This document shows positions 10,763 to 23,400 of a stretch of DNA of 64,000 nt, piece by piece. The stretch's first letter is position 1. The number at the start of each line of letters is the position of its first letter. Source of the stretch: Rattus norvegicus (Eukaryota; Chordata; Mammalia; Rodentia; Muridae); contig NC_086029.1 of assembly GCF_036323735.1 (NCBI RefSeq), positions 49,413,357 to 49,477,356 on the forward strand. Reading direction: 5' to 3'. The position numbers and the translations under genes are program-made. Below the pieces are notes generated by a model. That model made no database searches. It was not told the DNA's origin and worked only from the letters and a program-made list of their open reading frames with translations.

Positions 10763-13743
10763 CTGCAAGAGGGAGCACACAGGAGAGCCAAGTGTGTTTA
10801 ACAAGGGTGCGAACAAACGGCAGTCTAAAGACACGCACGCACACACGGCAGCCACTGCAGAAATGTCAGCTTTCTCTCTGTTTGGGCTCGGCTTCTTGTG
10901 AAAACAACGCTGGTGGTGTAGCTGACCACTTGGCATATTTTTGGGGTTTGTGTGTTTGTCCAATGCTTGCCCGATATACTATACATCATCAATGTTCCCA
11001 AATAGAGTTGCCTTGTGGGACAGGCCTTTTCAGCTGATGGAACACTCTGTGGAATTAAACCGTGCAGTCCCTGCACTGGGGTTGGCTGTCACACAGGCCT
11101 CAGTCAGTGTTTGAAGGAGAAAGCGGGGAGAAGGGCTGTCCTGAAGAACCTGATGGCTCCTCTCCTTTTCTCCTGATACTTCTGAGCTTTAATCTTTAGT
11201 ACACACTTTGACTGACCTCAAGGATGTCTCTCTTGTAAGTCCCTCAGGGCACAGGCTCCAGAAGGCTGGAGAGGCAAGAGCTGGGCTCCAGGGTCCCAAG
11301 TGTGTGTGTGTGTGTGTGTGTGTGTGAGCTGTGTGAGATGCTTGTGCCCTGTCTGTCTGTGGACTATCACCCCCCCCCCCCCACTTTAAGAGACAAAGGG
11401 AGACTTTGGTAGGGAAGTATGGAGCTCCTGCACATTTCCAGAGACTGTGAGTCAGGCTGATGTCCTGATTATCAGTCAGCCAGGACCTGCTACAGCATGT
11501 CTGAAGGGATGGGGGGTGGGGTGGGGGTACTGATGCTATGCTCATAAACAACACAGCAAGGCTTCTGTGCCCAAAAATGGCTCTGAACAGAGAGAACCTT
11601 ACAAAACCCAGTTGCTCAGGCTCTGGCAGGGGAGGAAAGGCCTCTTGAAGTTAGCATCAGATTTCTTGGCAGGGAACTGGAGGGGAGGCTGCCAAGCTGT
11701 CTGTGAGTGTCCCAGCGGGTGGCACGGCACAGGTTGGTATTGAGATGAGTGCCAGAGCTGGGCTTTGGAGGCTTGGCTCTGGAGCTGTCATTCAAACCTT
11801 CATAGAAAGTGGGATTCGCACACAGATGGAGTCTTGCAATTACGGCTGATACCAGAGGACCCCTATCTTCCTTGGTGTGTGCTCCATAACACGGCTGTGT
11901 TGTGGATTCTGGGAGGTGACTGTGTTTTTAAGATGAGATTCACATCTGGGTTATAAAGCCGTCCTGGGAAATGTCAAGTGCCTCCTCACTGATTGGGAAG
12001 TTAGCCATGCCTTCTGGGCAGAAATGAGCGGTGGTCTAATGTTAGATTCTTACAACGAAAGCCCAGAGTGTTTCCTAGTAATTAGAAAACGCCATCAACC
12101 CACTATTTCGGAGTTATAGGAGACAAATGATGGTTGCTGACAGATGATGCTGGGGAGATTGTGATGGATCTCTGGCTACAGGTCACGATGACATACAGAG
12201 ACGATTGGCAGGCCGTCTGGTATTCAGCCAGCAACCAAAAACCCATGGAAGCCATGTGCACTGACAGGCTCCATCTTGCTGTAACAGGCATTTGAAGGAT
12301 TATGAGGAGGAACACTTACAAACATCCTCTGTACCCATTATGTAACCCGTGACCTGCCAAGCTCCCTAGCCTCCCCCCATTCTCAAATCCACACACAGGG
12401 TGTTGTTGGCCTAGCAAAGTGCACGGCCAAAGGTGATTTTGGTTTTAATGTCCTGTCTCCAGAGGTCAGTAAGAGAGGCATTATGTAAGTCCCAGCAGCA
12501 AAGACAAAGACACCCAGAAGCAAAGAAAGCATGGTCTTTGGTTTGCACTGAGGAAAACCAACACACCCTACTGCACTTGAGAGAAAGTGGGGATTCCTGT
12601 TTCACACAAACCTAAGAATGAATGGGAGTCATTGAGGGCCAGACTGGACTTGGCCACAGTTTTGCTAATCGAGGCTATGCTTGGACTGAGTGCTGATGTA
12701 GAAAGGGCAGACTGGGCTTGGCATTTGAGAGTCATCAGCTCAAGATACCTTTCAAGATGGTGGGACAAGGAAAGGACAAAGGTGACAGAGGAGACTTTCC
12801 TTCTACCTGATCTCTTACAGCCTTCCTGGTAGGAGGTGTTCAGGGGCCATATTGGGAGGCAGGCAGTGTACCTAGGCCATGGAGAAAGGGTAGCCCCGGA
12901 GTAAGTGGCAGATGCTGGAGATGGTGGAGGGACACCTTCCAAAGGGGGTGGTCCCAGTGACTGTTTACTAAGATTCTGGTCTTGATTTTCATGGTCCTTG
13001 AAGCCTCACAGAACTTAAGAGGGTCCTGTTAGCAGGTGGCGATGGCCTGTCACTAGAGGTAGATGGTATAGTGGTTGGCCAGTTATGAAAACCTTTCCAC
13101 ATCTCATAGAAGAGCAATCTCTTTCTTGTGAACTGATAGATGGTTAAGCAGATAGCATGGAACATGCTAAAAGAGACCATGGGATTTAGAGAGCTCTTGA
13201 CAAACGTTAGGGGCTGCCATGGTTGTTACCAATCATGGGAAGATGGCAGGTCAAGATGGCGGGTTTGTGGTGCATAAGCCTCAGTGCCTGTCATTTTGCA
13301 TGGCTTCTCTTAAGACTGAGAAACTTGGGGATTGTGGAGTAGGGATCTGGCTGTTTCTCTCAGCCCAGGATGTTATGGGATGCCAGGAATAGGGAGACAG
13401 CCTGCACGGAGGCATTTATTTGTTTAAGTCTTAATCAAATCTTGAAGGTTTATTTAATGAAGGCTGACCTTGTCAGGGTTGGCATCAAAGGAGAGCAGAG
13501 AGGATTTTTAAGGTGAAGCTGCACAAGGCGGGCCTGAGGAGCTCACTGTGCTGTAAAGTTTTCATTGTTGGAGGGACAGTGGTCTCTCCAGGAGAGGCCA
13601 AAGCGAGCAGAGTCAGGGAACACTCGTGTATTTACTGGCACTTGCTATGCCCCTCAGCTTCTCTACTCATGGGACATCCAAACATGGTGGTCCCTCACCC
13701 TACAGCAGCCACTCCCTGGAATGTAACTAGCAGGGCACCTTAC
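10763..13743 (-). other. Dscam intron, 3.0 kb
   Basis: Intron between the 116-nt and 150-nt tail exons. Apart from the TG tract at 11301-11326 and a run of 13 C at 11370-11382, it appears to be unique sequence with no supported gene. Confidence 0.7.
11301..11382 (+). repeat. (TG)13 tract and C13 homopolymer
   Basis: A pure TG run at 11301-11326 and a run of 13 cytosines at 11370-11382, both slippage-prone. Confidence 0.95.
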
Positions 13744-13859
13744 CTATGGTCTCCATTGTGTCTCTCTCTTCAATCAAAAGCTGAGCCCTGGGTATATCAA
13801 TGTGCATCCTCAGAGTCTGTTGCTGTTTGCTCAAGGTATCTGAAGTCCGTGTGTTCTTG
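13744..13859 (-). CDS. Dscam: Dscam exon: proximal cytoplasmic tail (116 nt)
   Basis: The first base, C, completes a Ser codon whose AG lies in the preceding 31-nt exon. The exon ends with G (phase 2-1). It encodes KNTRTSDTLSKQQQTLRMH, then IDIPRAQLLIEERDTMETI, the membrane-proximal tail of Dscam. It is polar with a short acidic end. The acceptor is cttattctcag and the donor is gtaagg. Its length is not a multiple of three. Together with the 31-nt exon it makes 147 nt, so the pair could be skipped in frame, but either one alone could not. Confidence 0.95.
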
Positions 13860-14170
13860 CTGAGAATAAGAGACAGCATGTGTTAGCCAACCCAGTTCAA
13901 CATGACATTACGCTGGCACGTCGCTCTGTATCAACCTGGTTTGTTGTTTAATTATGAAAACAACTTGAAGTGATGAGATGGCAATGTATATGACAGAAAA
14001 TGCCTTTCCTTCGATTAAGAGATATGTCTTAAGATTAAGTTTCAGTAGACAAAGGGGATTCAGAACGTACACACTTTCAATAGGTGGGATCAATAATGAT
14101 CAGTCTTGAGAAAATTTCCATTTCTTGGGTCAGGGTGAAAATAACGATTTAAAAGGGGGCAGACAATGAC

Positions 14171-14340
14171 ATATATAGTTATACATTTTATATCTATATC
14201 TATCATCTATCATCTATCTATCATCTATATAGTTATACATTATGTATCTATATCTATCATCTGTCTATCATCATCTATATAGTTATACATTATATATCTA
14301 TAACATTATATATCTATATCTATCATCTATCATCTATCTT

Positions 14341-14391
<51 letters not shown>
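14171..14391 (+). repeat. Compound TATC/TATA microsatellite
   Basis: Three higher-order blocks each contain atatagttatacatt followed by tatctatatctatcat variants. They end in a pure (TATC)n run from about 14336 to 14391. Confidence 0.95.
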
Positions 14392-14392
<1 letters not shown>

Positions 14393-14959
14393 CAGAGGAA
14401 GTCTATGAATAGCTTGGCACTGGATGGTGGCTTCACTAACAGAACTGTATTTATACCTACTACACTTTTGTTTTTCTCTAGTGACAAGTCACATGCATTG
14501 TTAGCCTCTCTAACATCACATTGGTTCTCTTAGCTGAGCACTATTTTGAAATAGAGAGGAAAAAAACTCAATTACTAAAATAATTTTATCTCAAAATTTG
14601 TGTACCAGAAAATTACTCTGAGAGTGATTTCTCAGGTAATGGAGGTAGGTGGTGGAACTGCCTGGCATAATCACGGCCGGTTATAGCCGGCAGCTCCGAG
14701 TTAAACCTTCACGCTGAACAGCCGACAGGGGCCTCAATTAGCAATCCACTTAGGGGCAGTTCAGTCTTTCATACAGATATGCTGGATGTTAAAATGTTTT
14801 CCAAAGCACTCCCTAGCAAGTGGGCCTAAGGGGTAGAATCTTCAACATCTCTACAGGGCGATTTCTAGAATCAGGTTCATCTGTTGCTTGTTTGCATCTA
14901 CTTCCTCCTTCCTTCCCTGGCTTTTAATGTCTGCCTGTCCATCTGTCTATCTCTCATGC

Positions 14960-15200
14960 CTGTGCCTGTGTGTGTGGAGTTAACATTGGGTGTCTTCCTC
15001 AAAACCTCCTCATCTTGCCTTTTTGAGATGGAGTCTGGTTGGAGCCAGTGCTAGCAGTTTATGCTAGGCTAGTTACCCAGTGGGTATCCAGCGATTCTGA
15101 CACAGGCACACCTGACTTTTTATACGGGTGCTTGGGATTTGAACTCGGGTCCCAGGGCTTGTATGGCAGGCTCTTTACCCACTGATCCATCTCCCCAGCC
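14960..15200 (-). repeat. B4-type SINE
   Basis: On the plus strand the element reads ...gggatttgaactcgggtccc, then ggcaggctctttacccactg, then atctccccagcc, the reverse complement of a tRNA-derived SINE head. A diverged body precedes it (tttttgagatggagtctggt). Confidence 0.75.
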
Positions 15201-16768
15201 TCATTTGTTTGTTACATTCAAGGGAGAGCAAGGTCTGCCCGGTGCACCTAGGGTGCTTTACTCTCCAGTGAAGGAATTCCTAGACCTCTGTCTCCTTAGT
15301 TCTTCCTCCCTCGCTCCTAAACCAAGTGGCTGATGAAACCTAAATCATCCAACATCGTGTGCATCTGAGAAAGCCTTGTATGCTGCCCGTTGAAGCCCAG
15401 GTTACAGCCCGATATTTTACAACACCCTTCTCTTCACATGAATGTAAGCAAGGCACCCCACAAACAAGGCTACATTCAGAAGGTTCACTGCTCCTCTGGG
15501 TGCTTCACCTTCAACCACATTTCTTGCTCTAGGGACTCGTAATTGGGTCATAGACCCCAATCATGTCAATTATATTCAGCCTACATTCAACCCCTTTGGC
15601 CTGGTTTCTTACATGGTTTCTATACACTTTCAAATTATTCCACTTCCTCTTGCACTTGTGGTACAAAGAAGAAAGGAGAAAAGTGCAGAGATTCACACAG
15701 TTGCAGAACACGAAGAGCGTTTGAAATCCCTGGGGGACTGTGTGCTGCTCGCACCATATGCTCCTACAGAAGCGCATAGGCAGCCTCTACCCTGTGAATA
15801 CCCAAAAGACCTGTTTAGAAGCCATGGAGGACTCGAGCATGTCCTTGTACCGAAAATAGAAACCTGAGAGCGGTTCCTTCTCCTCAAGGATAGTTGTGAG
15901 GAAGCAGCTGGTCTGACACGCTATGAGCACTCAGAACAGGTTACACTCAAGTGACAATGAAGGACCCCTGTCTCAGGGACATGGGAAACAAGCTAAGCAA
16001 CTGCTGCGAAGACTGCTGCTGGTGTGGGAACATGACACCGTATGACAAGGACAGTGAGGAAGTGAGGGCTGGAGGGAGAATCCCACATCTCCAGAGAAGA
16101 TGCTGCCAGACCCCACAGTGGAAAGGCAAGCAAATGGCTCGGTGAACCTTGAGCCCCAGGTCCTTGCCAGTGAGGCTGCTATGTATACTTCCTGTCCCCT
16201 TTGAGAGAGCATATCCCCTGGCTCCCTACAATGTCCTTGTGATGCCAGCTTAGCAGCCATCTTTTCAGTAGGCCAGGTTGGTCGTGCGGGGGAATCCCTC
16301 CTGTCCTAGCCCCATTCTCTACTTAATTTGGTTTTCTTGGCACCATCTCCAGCATACGTTTAATCAAGTCAATTAAACATATGTAATTGGCTTATCTTAT
16401 TCATTATCTGTCTCTCCCACTGGAATCGCGTCTCCACAGGGATAGACTCATCTGCTCTGGTCCTGACAACACCCCCAGAACAGCAGGTGGCCAAAGGAGG
16501 TACCGACTAAGTATTAAGTGTGTCATGTTATCCTGTGTGACAGGACACAGACTTAGAAACCTTAGTCCCAAAGACTTCCCGGTCTAAAGGGCTAAACTCC
16601 AACAAAGGTGTTTCATGATATTAATATTTATGGCCATGTTTGGTTTTTCTATTGTTTAACATGTAAAGGATGATCCTCAAAACCGGTCACCATTGGGCAT
16701 TGTAGCCATAGGAAAACTTTAAACAATGTAATTAGAAGAAACCTATTTGTAACCTAGGGGCTTCTAAG

Positions 16769-16771
<3 letters not shown>

Positions 16772-16815
<44 letters not shown>
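16772..16815 (+). repeat. (GT)22 microsatellite
   Basis: Uninterrupted GT dinucleotides. Confidence 0.95.
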
Positions 16816-16819
<4 letters not shown>

Positions 16820-17041
16820 AAAATGCTGATATAAGATTACATAGCATAGGTGAATGGGTTAGCTATCTAAATATCACCTCCGACCGCCATTTGACATGTG
16901 GCTGTTTGATTAAAACAGCAGCAGCAGCAGGGAAAGTGGAGGGAGCTTTATAAGGCATTGCCTTCCATTGTCATCCAGCAAGTTTGATATCACTATGATT
17001 CTTCAACGTCTTCACATTTCCTTAAATCCATATGGGTCTCC

Positions 17042-17042
17042 C

Positions 17043-17073
<31 letters not shown>

Positions 17074-17505
17074 ATATGTGTCAGTGTATATCTGAGTGTG
17101 TGTATAAATGTGTGTCTGTGTATATGATTGCATTGCATGAGTGTGTATATAAATATGTATGTCTGTTTTTGTGTATGACTGCATGTGTATGAGTATATGT
17201 AAGCAGGCGTGAATGTGTCTATGTATAAGTGTACATCTGTGTCTACGAGTGTGTATATATATGTAAGTATGTGTGCCTAGGTGTGTCTGAGTATATGAGT
17301 GTGGGTTTGTATCTATGAGTGTGTATTAGTGCATATGCACGAGTGTGTGTAAGTTTGTGTATTAATGTGAATAAGTGTTTGCACATCTGTGACTGTGTAT
17401 AAGTGTGAGTGTGTATGTACAAGTTTGTTTATGAGTGTCTGTGGAGGGAGAGAGGAAGGAGGGAGGATGGAGAGAGGAAAAGAATGAGAGAGAGAGAAAC
17501 TAGTG
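17042..17505 (+). repeat. (CTGT)8, degenerate TGTG/TATA tract and GA-rich tail
   Basis: A pure CTGT run (17042-17073), then about 360 bases of degenerate GTGTGTATA/GAGTGTG sequence, then a purine-rich AGAGAGGAAGGAGGGAGG block to about 17505. Confidence 0.9.
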
Positions 17506-17791
17506 GAGATGTACTTGTTCCAAATATGACCACATGTCTCTGAGGTATAAAATAACTACACACAAGATCATATCTGGTTGTGACATCTGAATGGGCACTT
17601 TGAGATTTCATGTTCATGTCTCTGTACATACAAAGTCTAAGCTAATTTAATGCTGTTTGAGTTTTCTTTTCTCTAGCAGTGGCTCTCATATTAACACTGG
17701 ACCTTGGGGATGACATAAGTTGCTAGCTCCTCAGGGAGTTGGGACACTGGTAAAAAAAAATGCTCTTCTTTTGTTTTTCTCTATGTGTGCA

Positions 17792-17796
<5 letters not shown>

Positions 17797-17844
<48 letters not shown>
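17797..17844 (+). repeat. (GT)24 microsatellite
   Basis: A near-pure GT run that forms the tail of the following reverse-orientation SINE. Confidence 0.95.
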
Positions 17845-17847
<3 letters not shown>

Positions 17848-17864
17848 ATACATGCATGTGTCTG

Positions 17865-18133
17865 TGTATGTACACACAGAGGTTAGAGGTTGATGACGGG
17901 GTATCTTTTACTTCACACCTTACTTTTTCGAGACAGTGTCTCTCATTGAGCCTGAAACTACCACAGCAGTGAGGCTAACTGGCCAGCAAGGCCCTGGTAT
18001 CTGACGGCCTCCATCCCTTAGCACTGGGGTTATAGACACCTATGTCTTTTGTGTGGGTGCTGAGAGTCCAAACCTGGGCCCTGGGGCTTACATGGTAAGC
18101 TTGCTTGCTATCCACTGAGATTTTGTCCCAGCG
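17865..18133 (-). repeat. B4-type SINE
   Basis: On the plus strand: gacagtgtctctcattgagc (B1-like part), then gtgtgggtgctgagagtcca, then gtaagcttgcttgctatcca ending near tttgtcccagc (tRNA-like head). The order matches a reversed B4 element. The GT microsatellite precedes it, as expected for its tail. Confidence 0.7.
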
Positions 18134-20101
18134 AAAGTTTATTTATTTATTTTTTTTTCTCTTCTTACTGAAACAAATGAAAAATCTTACTTTCAGCATG
18201 GTAACTTCACTGTCTCTCCTTCCCAGCAAATTCCACCTATTAGAAGTACTTGGAAGTAATTTTCCCAATCACCGTTGTTCTTTGGAGGAAATCCAAAATC
18301 AGCAATAGGAAATGGTAGTAGTTGGTAGTTTTAATGTTTTCCTGCCCAACATGGTCCTTCAATGCTGCTACCTGCCTATCTGTCTTACCAATGCTTTCTA
18401 AAATCTTGCTCTGGGGCGTGGGGGAAGGCTATGTAAGCATGTATTCTGGGTCTCAGGAGAAGCACAACTTGAATCATCCTTACCCAGCAGAGAACACAGA
18501 CCATGGTTTCCCATCCTTAGAGCCTGGGTGTGAGTTATGTATGGGGGACCTAGAGGACATTGGGACAGATACTAAGGGAAAGGAGGGACTGAAAAATCCA
18601 CCCAGCAAAGGGAAATTATCCCACAATTGCCCTCCAGCTTTCCAGGAGGCTGGAGAGACCTGACTAGGGGCCTGATTAGCAACATGGCCCTGGAAAGGGG
18701 CGGTTGAGATAAGCATCATTCACACCTGTGTAAAGAGGTATCCGAAGGGCTCCAGGCAGCTCCCACTACGCACGCCGTTGCTTATTTATATGGCAGGGCT
18801 TTTGGCAAGAGCAGCCAGAAAGTCCAACTGTATGGGAGATTACCTCATTTTAAATGTCAATTAATTCATAGTTTTCAAGCCTACATTAGAAAATTTGTTC
18901 TGCTGAGTCAGTTAGTCATTATAAGTCAAGTGGCTTTTGCTTCTTCACCTTCTACATGCTTTATCATATCCGACAAGTCTGGAGGAGCCAGGATACAACA
19001 TATGGGGCTGCAAAGAATGCCTCTTAGTTGCTTAGTGAACAAATGTGGATTTCCAGATGAGCCCGGCCTTGGGGGATTTTATGCAGATTTGTGTAATCTC
19101 CTACATAAGTCTGATGTTTTCTGATTAGAACTCCATCCTGAGGTAGATGTTCCGAGGGAACTTGGATTTGTTTGCCTTTCATCCAAGACTTTCGCAGCCA
19201 TCTGTCCATTGGACAAATTCATTGATGTATGAAAAGAACTTCAAATTCAACATGACCCACACAGGCCCTGTGCTCTGATAAATAACAGTTCTCAACCTCG
19301 ACCACCAAAAAAATAAGAGAGTCGAAATGTCTGTGTTCTGCCTCTATTTTCCTATTGGCAAATGACATCAACGTCCTTCTAATTATGTCACCCAATGTTT
19401 CAGAATTATCCTGGATTCCTGCCACACTAATGCTTTATCTAGGATACACACAGGTTTAAAACACAGCATTTCCAACAGTGCCACTGAGAGACAATTTCGG
19501 TGCACCAGTGGCACCGCCCCTCTTCCTCTGTTGCTAAAGACAGTGGTAATTTAGAACGTGGACTCCTTGTGAATAACTCTGATGGCTTACACATGCAGAT
19601 GACAAAGACACAAAGCAGAAACATCTACTACTCATCTTCTTCTCCCAAGCAAGGCAACCTAAAATGTCGACCCCACGTCCCCTTACAAGGAGTCCTGATG
19701 GCTTTCTTATTTTCTAGATGCCTGTCTTGTGGTTTCATCTTCTATTTGGCCATTACATTATTAAACTGCTTTAGGTGAGGATATTGGGGAAGAGGTAACA
19801 TGTCATGTGATTAACCCACATGGGAACTTGTTCAATATCATATTGATCTCATTTTTGCAGAGTTCAGAGAGCACAGGGAAACACATTTGAGATTACGGAC
19901 TGAGAGGTAGGCAGTAAGAATGCAGTTTATGGACATGAAAAGGACAGAATATCCCTTTCATGTCATGGTCTAACCTAAGTGTGCTCTCCAAAGACAACAT
20001 TTAGCTTTGTGGTCTTCCTAGAAGTGGGCTAATTCTTTAAGAAGTCTTGGAGGCTGCCTACCTGAACAATAGCAAAACTCAAGTTCCCTGTGGACCCCTG
20101 A

Positions 20102-20183
20102 CCCTGCTTCAGTAGTCCCTGCCTCAGGGGTCCCTGCCTCAGGGGTCCCTGTCTCAGGGATCCCTGCCTCAGGGGTCCCAGCT
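20102..20183 (+). repeat. 15-bp minisatellite, about 5.5 copies
   Basis: Head-to-tail copies of CCCTGCCTCAGGGGT start at 20102, 20117, 20132, 20147 and 20162, with a partial copy at 20177. The second, third and fifth are identical; the others have one to three changes. In the Dscam transcript the array is on the G-rich strand and lies about 250 nt after the microexon donor. Confidence 0.95.
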
Positions 20184-20429
20184 TTAGAAGCATCACCCTC
20201 CTGGTTGAATCGAGCCAACAACGCAGTCGTGCCTGGCATATATAAAAAGTCATTTAGTATCTGTGTAGCCAACTACACATTCCATGGATGTTTTGGAATA
20301 TGAATGAAGATTACATGTTGAAATGAGAACATGTTACGAACCTCAGACCATCCTTGTCTTTAAGTAATCAAAGCAAATTAGAACTGACTTTAGACACATA
20401 ACGCGCAGAGAACAGTGTCATGCTCTTAC

Positions 20430-20460
20430 CTCATGAGCATCTCAGCTAAACTCTTTGCAT
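20430..20460 (-). CDS. Dscam: Dscam microexon, 31 nt: start of cytoplasmic tail
   Basis: This very short exon was found by matching the missing Dscam residues DAKSLAEMLMS between the transmembrane exon and the KNTRTSD exon. AT completes Asp from the upstream G; nine whole codons follow (AKSLAEMLM); AG then starts the next Ser codon. It has a strong acceptor (tttctctccccag) and a consensus donor (gtaaga). It sits alone between an 11.3-kb upstream intron and a 6.6-kb downstream intron. Its length (31 nt, phase 1-2) means skipping shifts the frame. A 15-bp minisatellite lies 250 bases downstream in the transcript. Confidence 0.93.
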
Positions 20461-23400
20461 CTGGGGAGAGAAAACTAATATTAATATAAGATCAATAACC
20501 ATAATTAATATTTACTTAGACGAAATCAGCTCATTTATGTAGTTATTACCAACCCTCCAGTTAGATGGCAAGCTATTCCAATTGCAATTGTCTACCAGGG
20601 TTGCACTAATGACCAAGGGCTTTATGGTTCCTTATTTCTTCTACATGGGACTCTTTTATGGGTTTTATTTATAACAGAAAGATGCATTAGTATCCCGTAG
20701 CCATAAAATTGCAGACATCCATTAAAGTTTTTATTGCAAACTGTTTGTTTGTCACTTCTAGAAAACCCGGCTTTATTTCCAACAGTCAGAAAATTTAACA
20801 TTTGGGGAAAAGTCATTTATGGAGAACAAACCCACTCTTTTCATTACCCGAGAATGACAAGTGGCTGAGGCCCACTCTGGCTCACCTTAAAGTGGCTTTT
20901 GTATAGAGCTCTGTGCCCCCAGGTTGGTCACTGAGTTTTACAAGCTTGGATGTTTTATTTTAAACTCAGAAATAAAGCTTTATTGTGCACCCCCTGCTCC
21001 CCTGCCAGCCAGGACACTGTTTATGGAGACCTGGTTATCACCCCTGACACAAGCAAACATCTCAAAAGACTGTAGGGCAGGTTGACTTATTTGGTAACAC
21101 TATTTAGAAATGCTCGTTTCCCTTAAAATATGATTTATGCTTTTTACACATTCAATCCTGGCAAAAGTAAAGTTTCCTTTCCTGGAGCACAGGAACCTTT
21201 TTTTTCCTTTTGATTTCTTTCTTTGCTCTAAGACTTCGTGTTAGGGATCCTGCTCAAGGAACAGAACTTTCTGGAAATGGATTTGTTTGATGGTGAGTGG
21301 TTCCACACTGAAGGAACGCACATGCGGAGACATTTCCACCTCCTTCTCTGGGTCTGTGATTTGTCTGTTATGTCTCATGTGTGGAGGCAGGGAGACAACC
21401 TCAGATCAATTTCCCAGTACCTGGGACCCCAGTGATAAGAAAGTCTGCTCTACAAGCCACCGGGTCATACCCATTCCAATCGGCAGCCTCAACACTGTGC
21501 ACAGATGGGTTCAGTCTAGAAGACAAAACTGGTCCCCTCTATTCCACCCACATGGAAAAACACAGGAAGCAAAATAGCACTGAATCTCTCAGCTCGTGTC
21601 TTTATATTTGTCTTCAAAGATGAAGTAAATAGCATGAGTCTCTTCTCTTCCTGAATGATTTCACACGTACAAAGTAAATATATCTATGGAATGCCAGAAG
21701 CTGGGATTAATTAGCTCCATGCAATGCTGAACAGTGGCTAGTACAATATGCTAAGAAAGAGGACTGAACTTGACGGAGTAAACACTTGTCTTCAACTTAC
21801 ACGGGGCTTGCGAGTCTGAGATACCCAACCCCCTACCCTTAGCCATATACTGTGTCTTTACTCCAGGTCAGCCTCAGCACTCCTTGGGGACTTTTCACAA
21901 TGGTGTGTAGGTGTCACATGCTCCACAAAGGACAAGAGAATCCCCAAGAGCCCCTCTTAACTGCATAGGTCTTAGCTGGCCTCTTTCTCAGGCACAGATC
22001 ACTTCAAGATTGAGTTCTGAAGCCACGTCAGTCAACCCTGCCTATACCCATTTTTGAGGACATGTATCTTCCTTCTGTTTGAGCTACCATGTCCTGCTTC
22101 CAACTCAGTTGAAATTTTGAGGAAAGCTGTACTAGTTAGAATTCCTCTTTTTCTACAAGTTCCCTGGAACTAAGCTGAGGAGTTTGGATGGGCTGGGTAG
22201 GCCTGTGTGACCCTGGAGAATGATCTGAGGACCCGTATCATATCATGCTTCTTAGGAGTGCAGCTAAGTCCCTTTTGTATCCCCATGCAGCATTTAGAGA
22301 TGAGGAGAGTGGGCTGTGAATATGCCTAGTGGTGAGAGGAGGGGCCTGCCCAGTGTTCCTGGCACGAACAATTTCTCTGCTGTCCTAGTGGTCCTTTATA
22401 ACTGGATCAGAATGAGAGTCAGACCCTGAGGGGTACCAAGGAGCAAACATTTGGCTTCAGCCCAGTAAGGGAAATTATCTGAGGATAGCCATGTATCATT
22501 ATGGGCCAATCTCAAGAGAAAGACTGACCTGTTCAGAAGAGACCTGGGACTTGTGGGGTTAGACTTGGTGGGCCATGTGCACAGAGAATTCCCAGGCACT
22601 GGACTAATGAATGTGTTCAGGCAAGGACAGCTCTGTTTTACTCGGTTAGAGTTCACTTGCATGGTGATTGATGAAGGTGGTCCCAAAATTATGGAGGTGA
22701 CTATTGTGGTCTGAAAGCTGTTACCTGGCTAAGATGAGGGGAACACTAGCAAACATGGTGATAGAGGGTAAGGGGGCCGTCCCCCAACATTCATCATGCC
22801 TCTTACTCAGAAGGTGTAGATGTTGGGTACAATGTTCTGCCACCAGCCTCCTACAGGGGTCTGAGTGAGAACCTGTGAGCATTGGATTAAGGGATCTAGT
22901 GGTTTGGGGTCACAGATGACGTTGACATGTGATGTTGCCTTTGGAGATAGACAGGAATAAAATCAGGGCCCTGCCAGTTGTGGTAGGGAGAGAACTGCAT
23001 GGAACTCAGAGAAAGGCTAAAATTGGGGTACACAGGATGAGACCGTAGTCTGCTAGGATGTAGAGAGCTGGGGGACCTGTTTAGAGGTACGCTAAGATCA
23101 AATTAGGGAGGGGTCTGGGCAGAGATGAGGCTTGGAACATTGTTCATGTTCACATGGGGAGTGGGTAACAAGCCAGAGGCACATCTCAGACATGCTTTCA
23201 TTTAGGGGAAGGAGTGAATCTGGAGCAAGTTAGTACATTTTAATAATTTTGGAATATAGGATCTTAACAGTGACAGAGGCTTTCAAATTAGCTTCCTTAA
23301 TGAAATTTAGGATCCTTTCCCTCGGGCCTCAGGAAGCTATTACAATGTGTGCTACCTTTAGGGGTCCAGAGCTGGGGCTGTAGGCCACCACAGTGACTGT

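Larger units (their letters stand above)
13860..20429 (-). other. Dscam intron, 6.6 kb
   Basis: Intron between the 31-nt microexon and the 116-nt exon. It contains a compound TATC array, two B4-type SINEs, three TG/CTGT tracts and a 15-bp minisatellite. The parts 18140-20090 and 15210-16760 show no repeat I can name with confidence and no exon. Short AT-rich unique blocks such as 18760-18930 resemble conserved non-coding DNA, but this cannot be tested here. Confidence 0.7.

Noticed and set aside
20018..20272. Minus-strand frame with repeated Gly-Thr-Pro-Glu-Ala units
   Set aside because: Produced by the 15-bp minisatellite (a multiple of three), intronic, no splice sites in phase.
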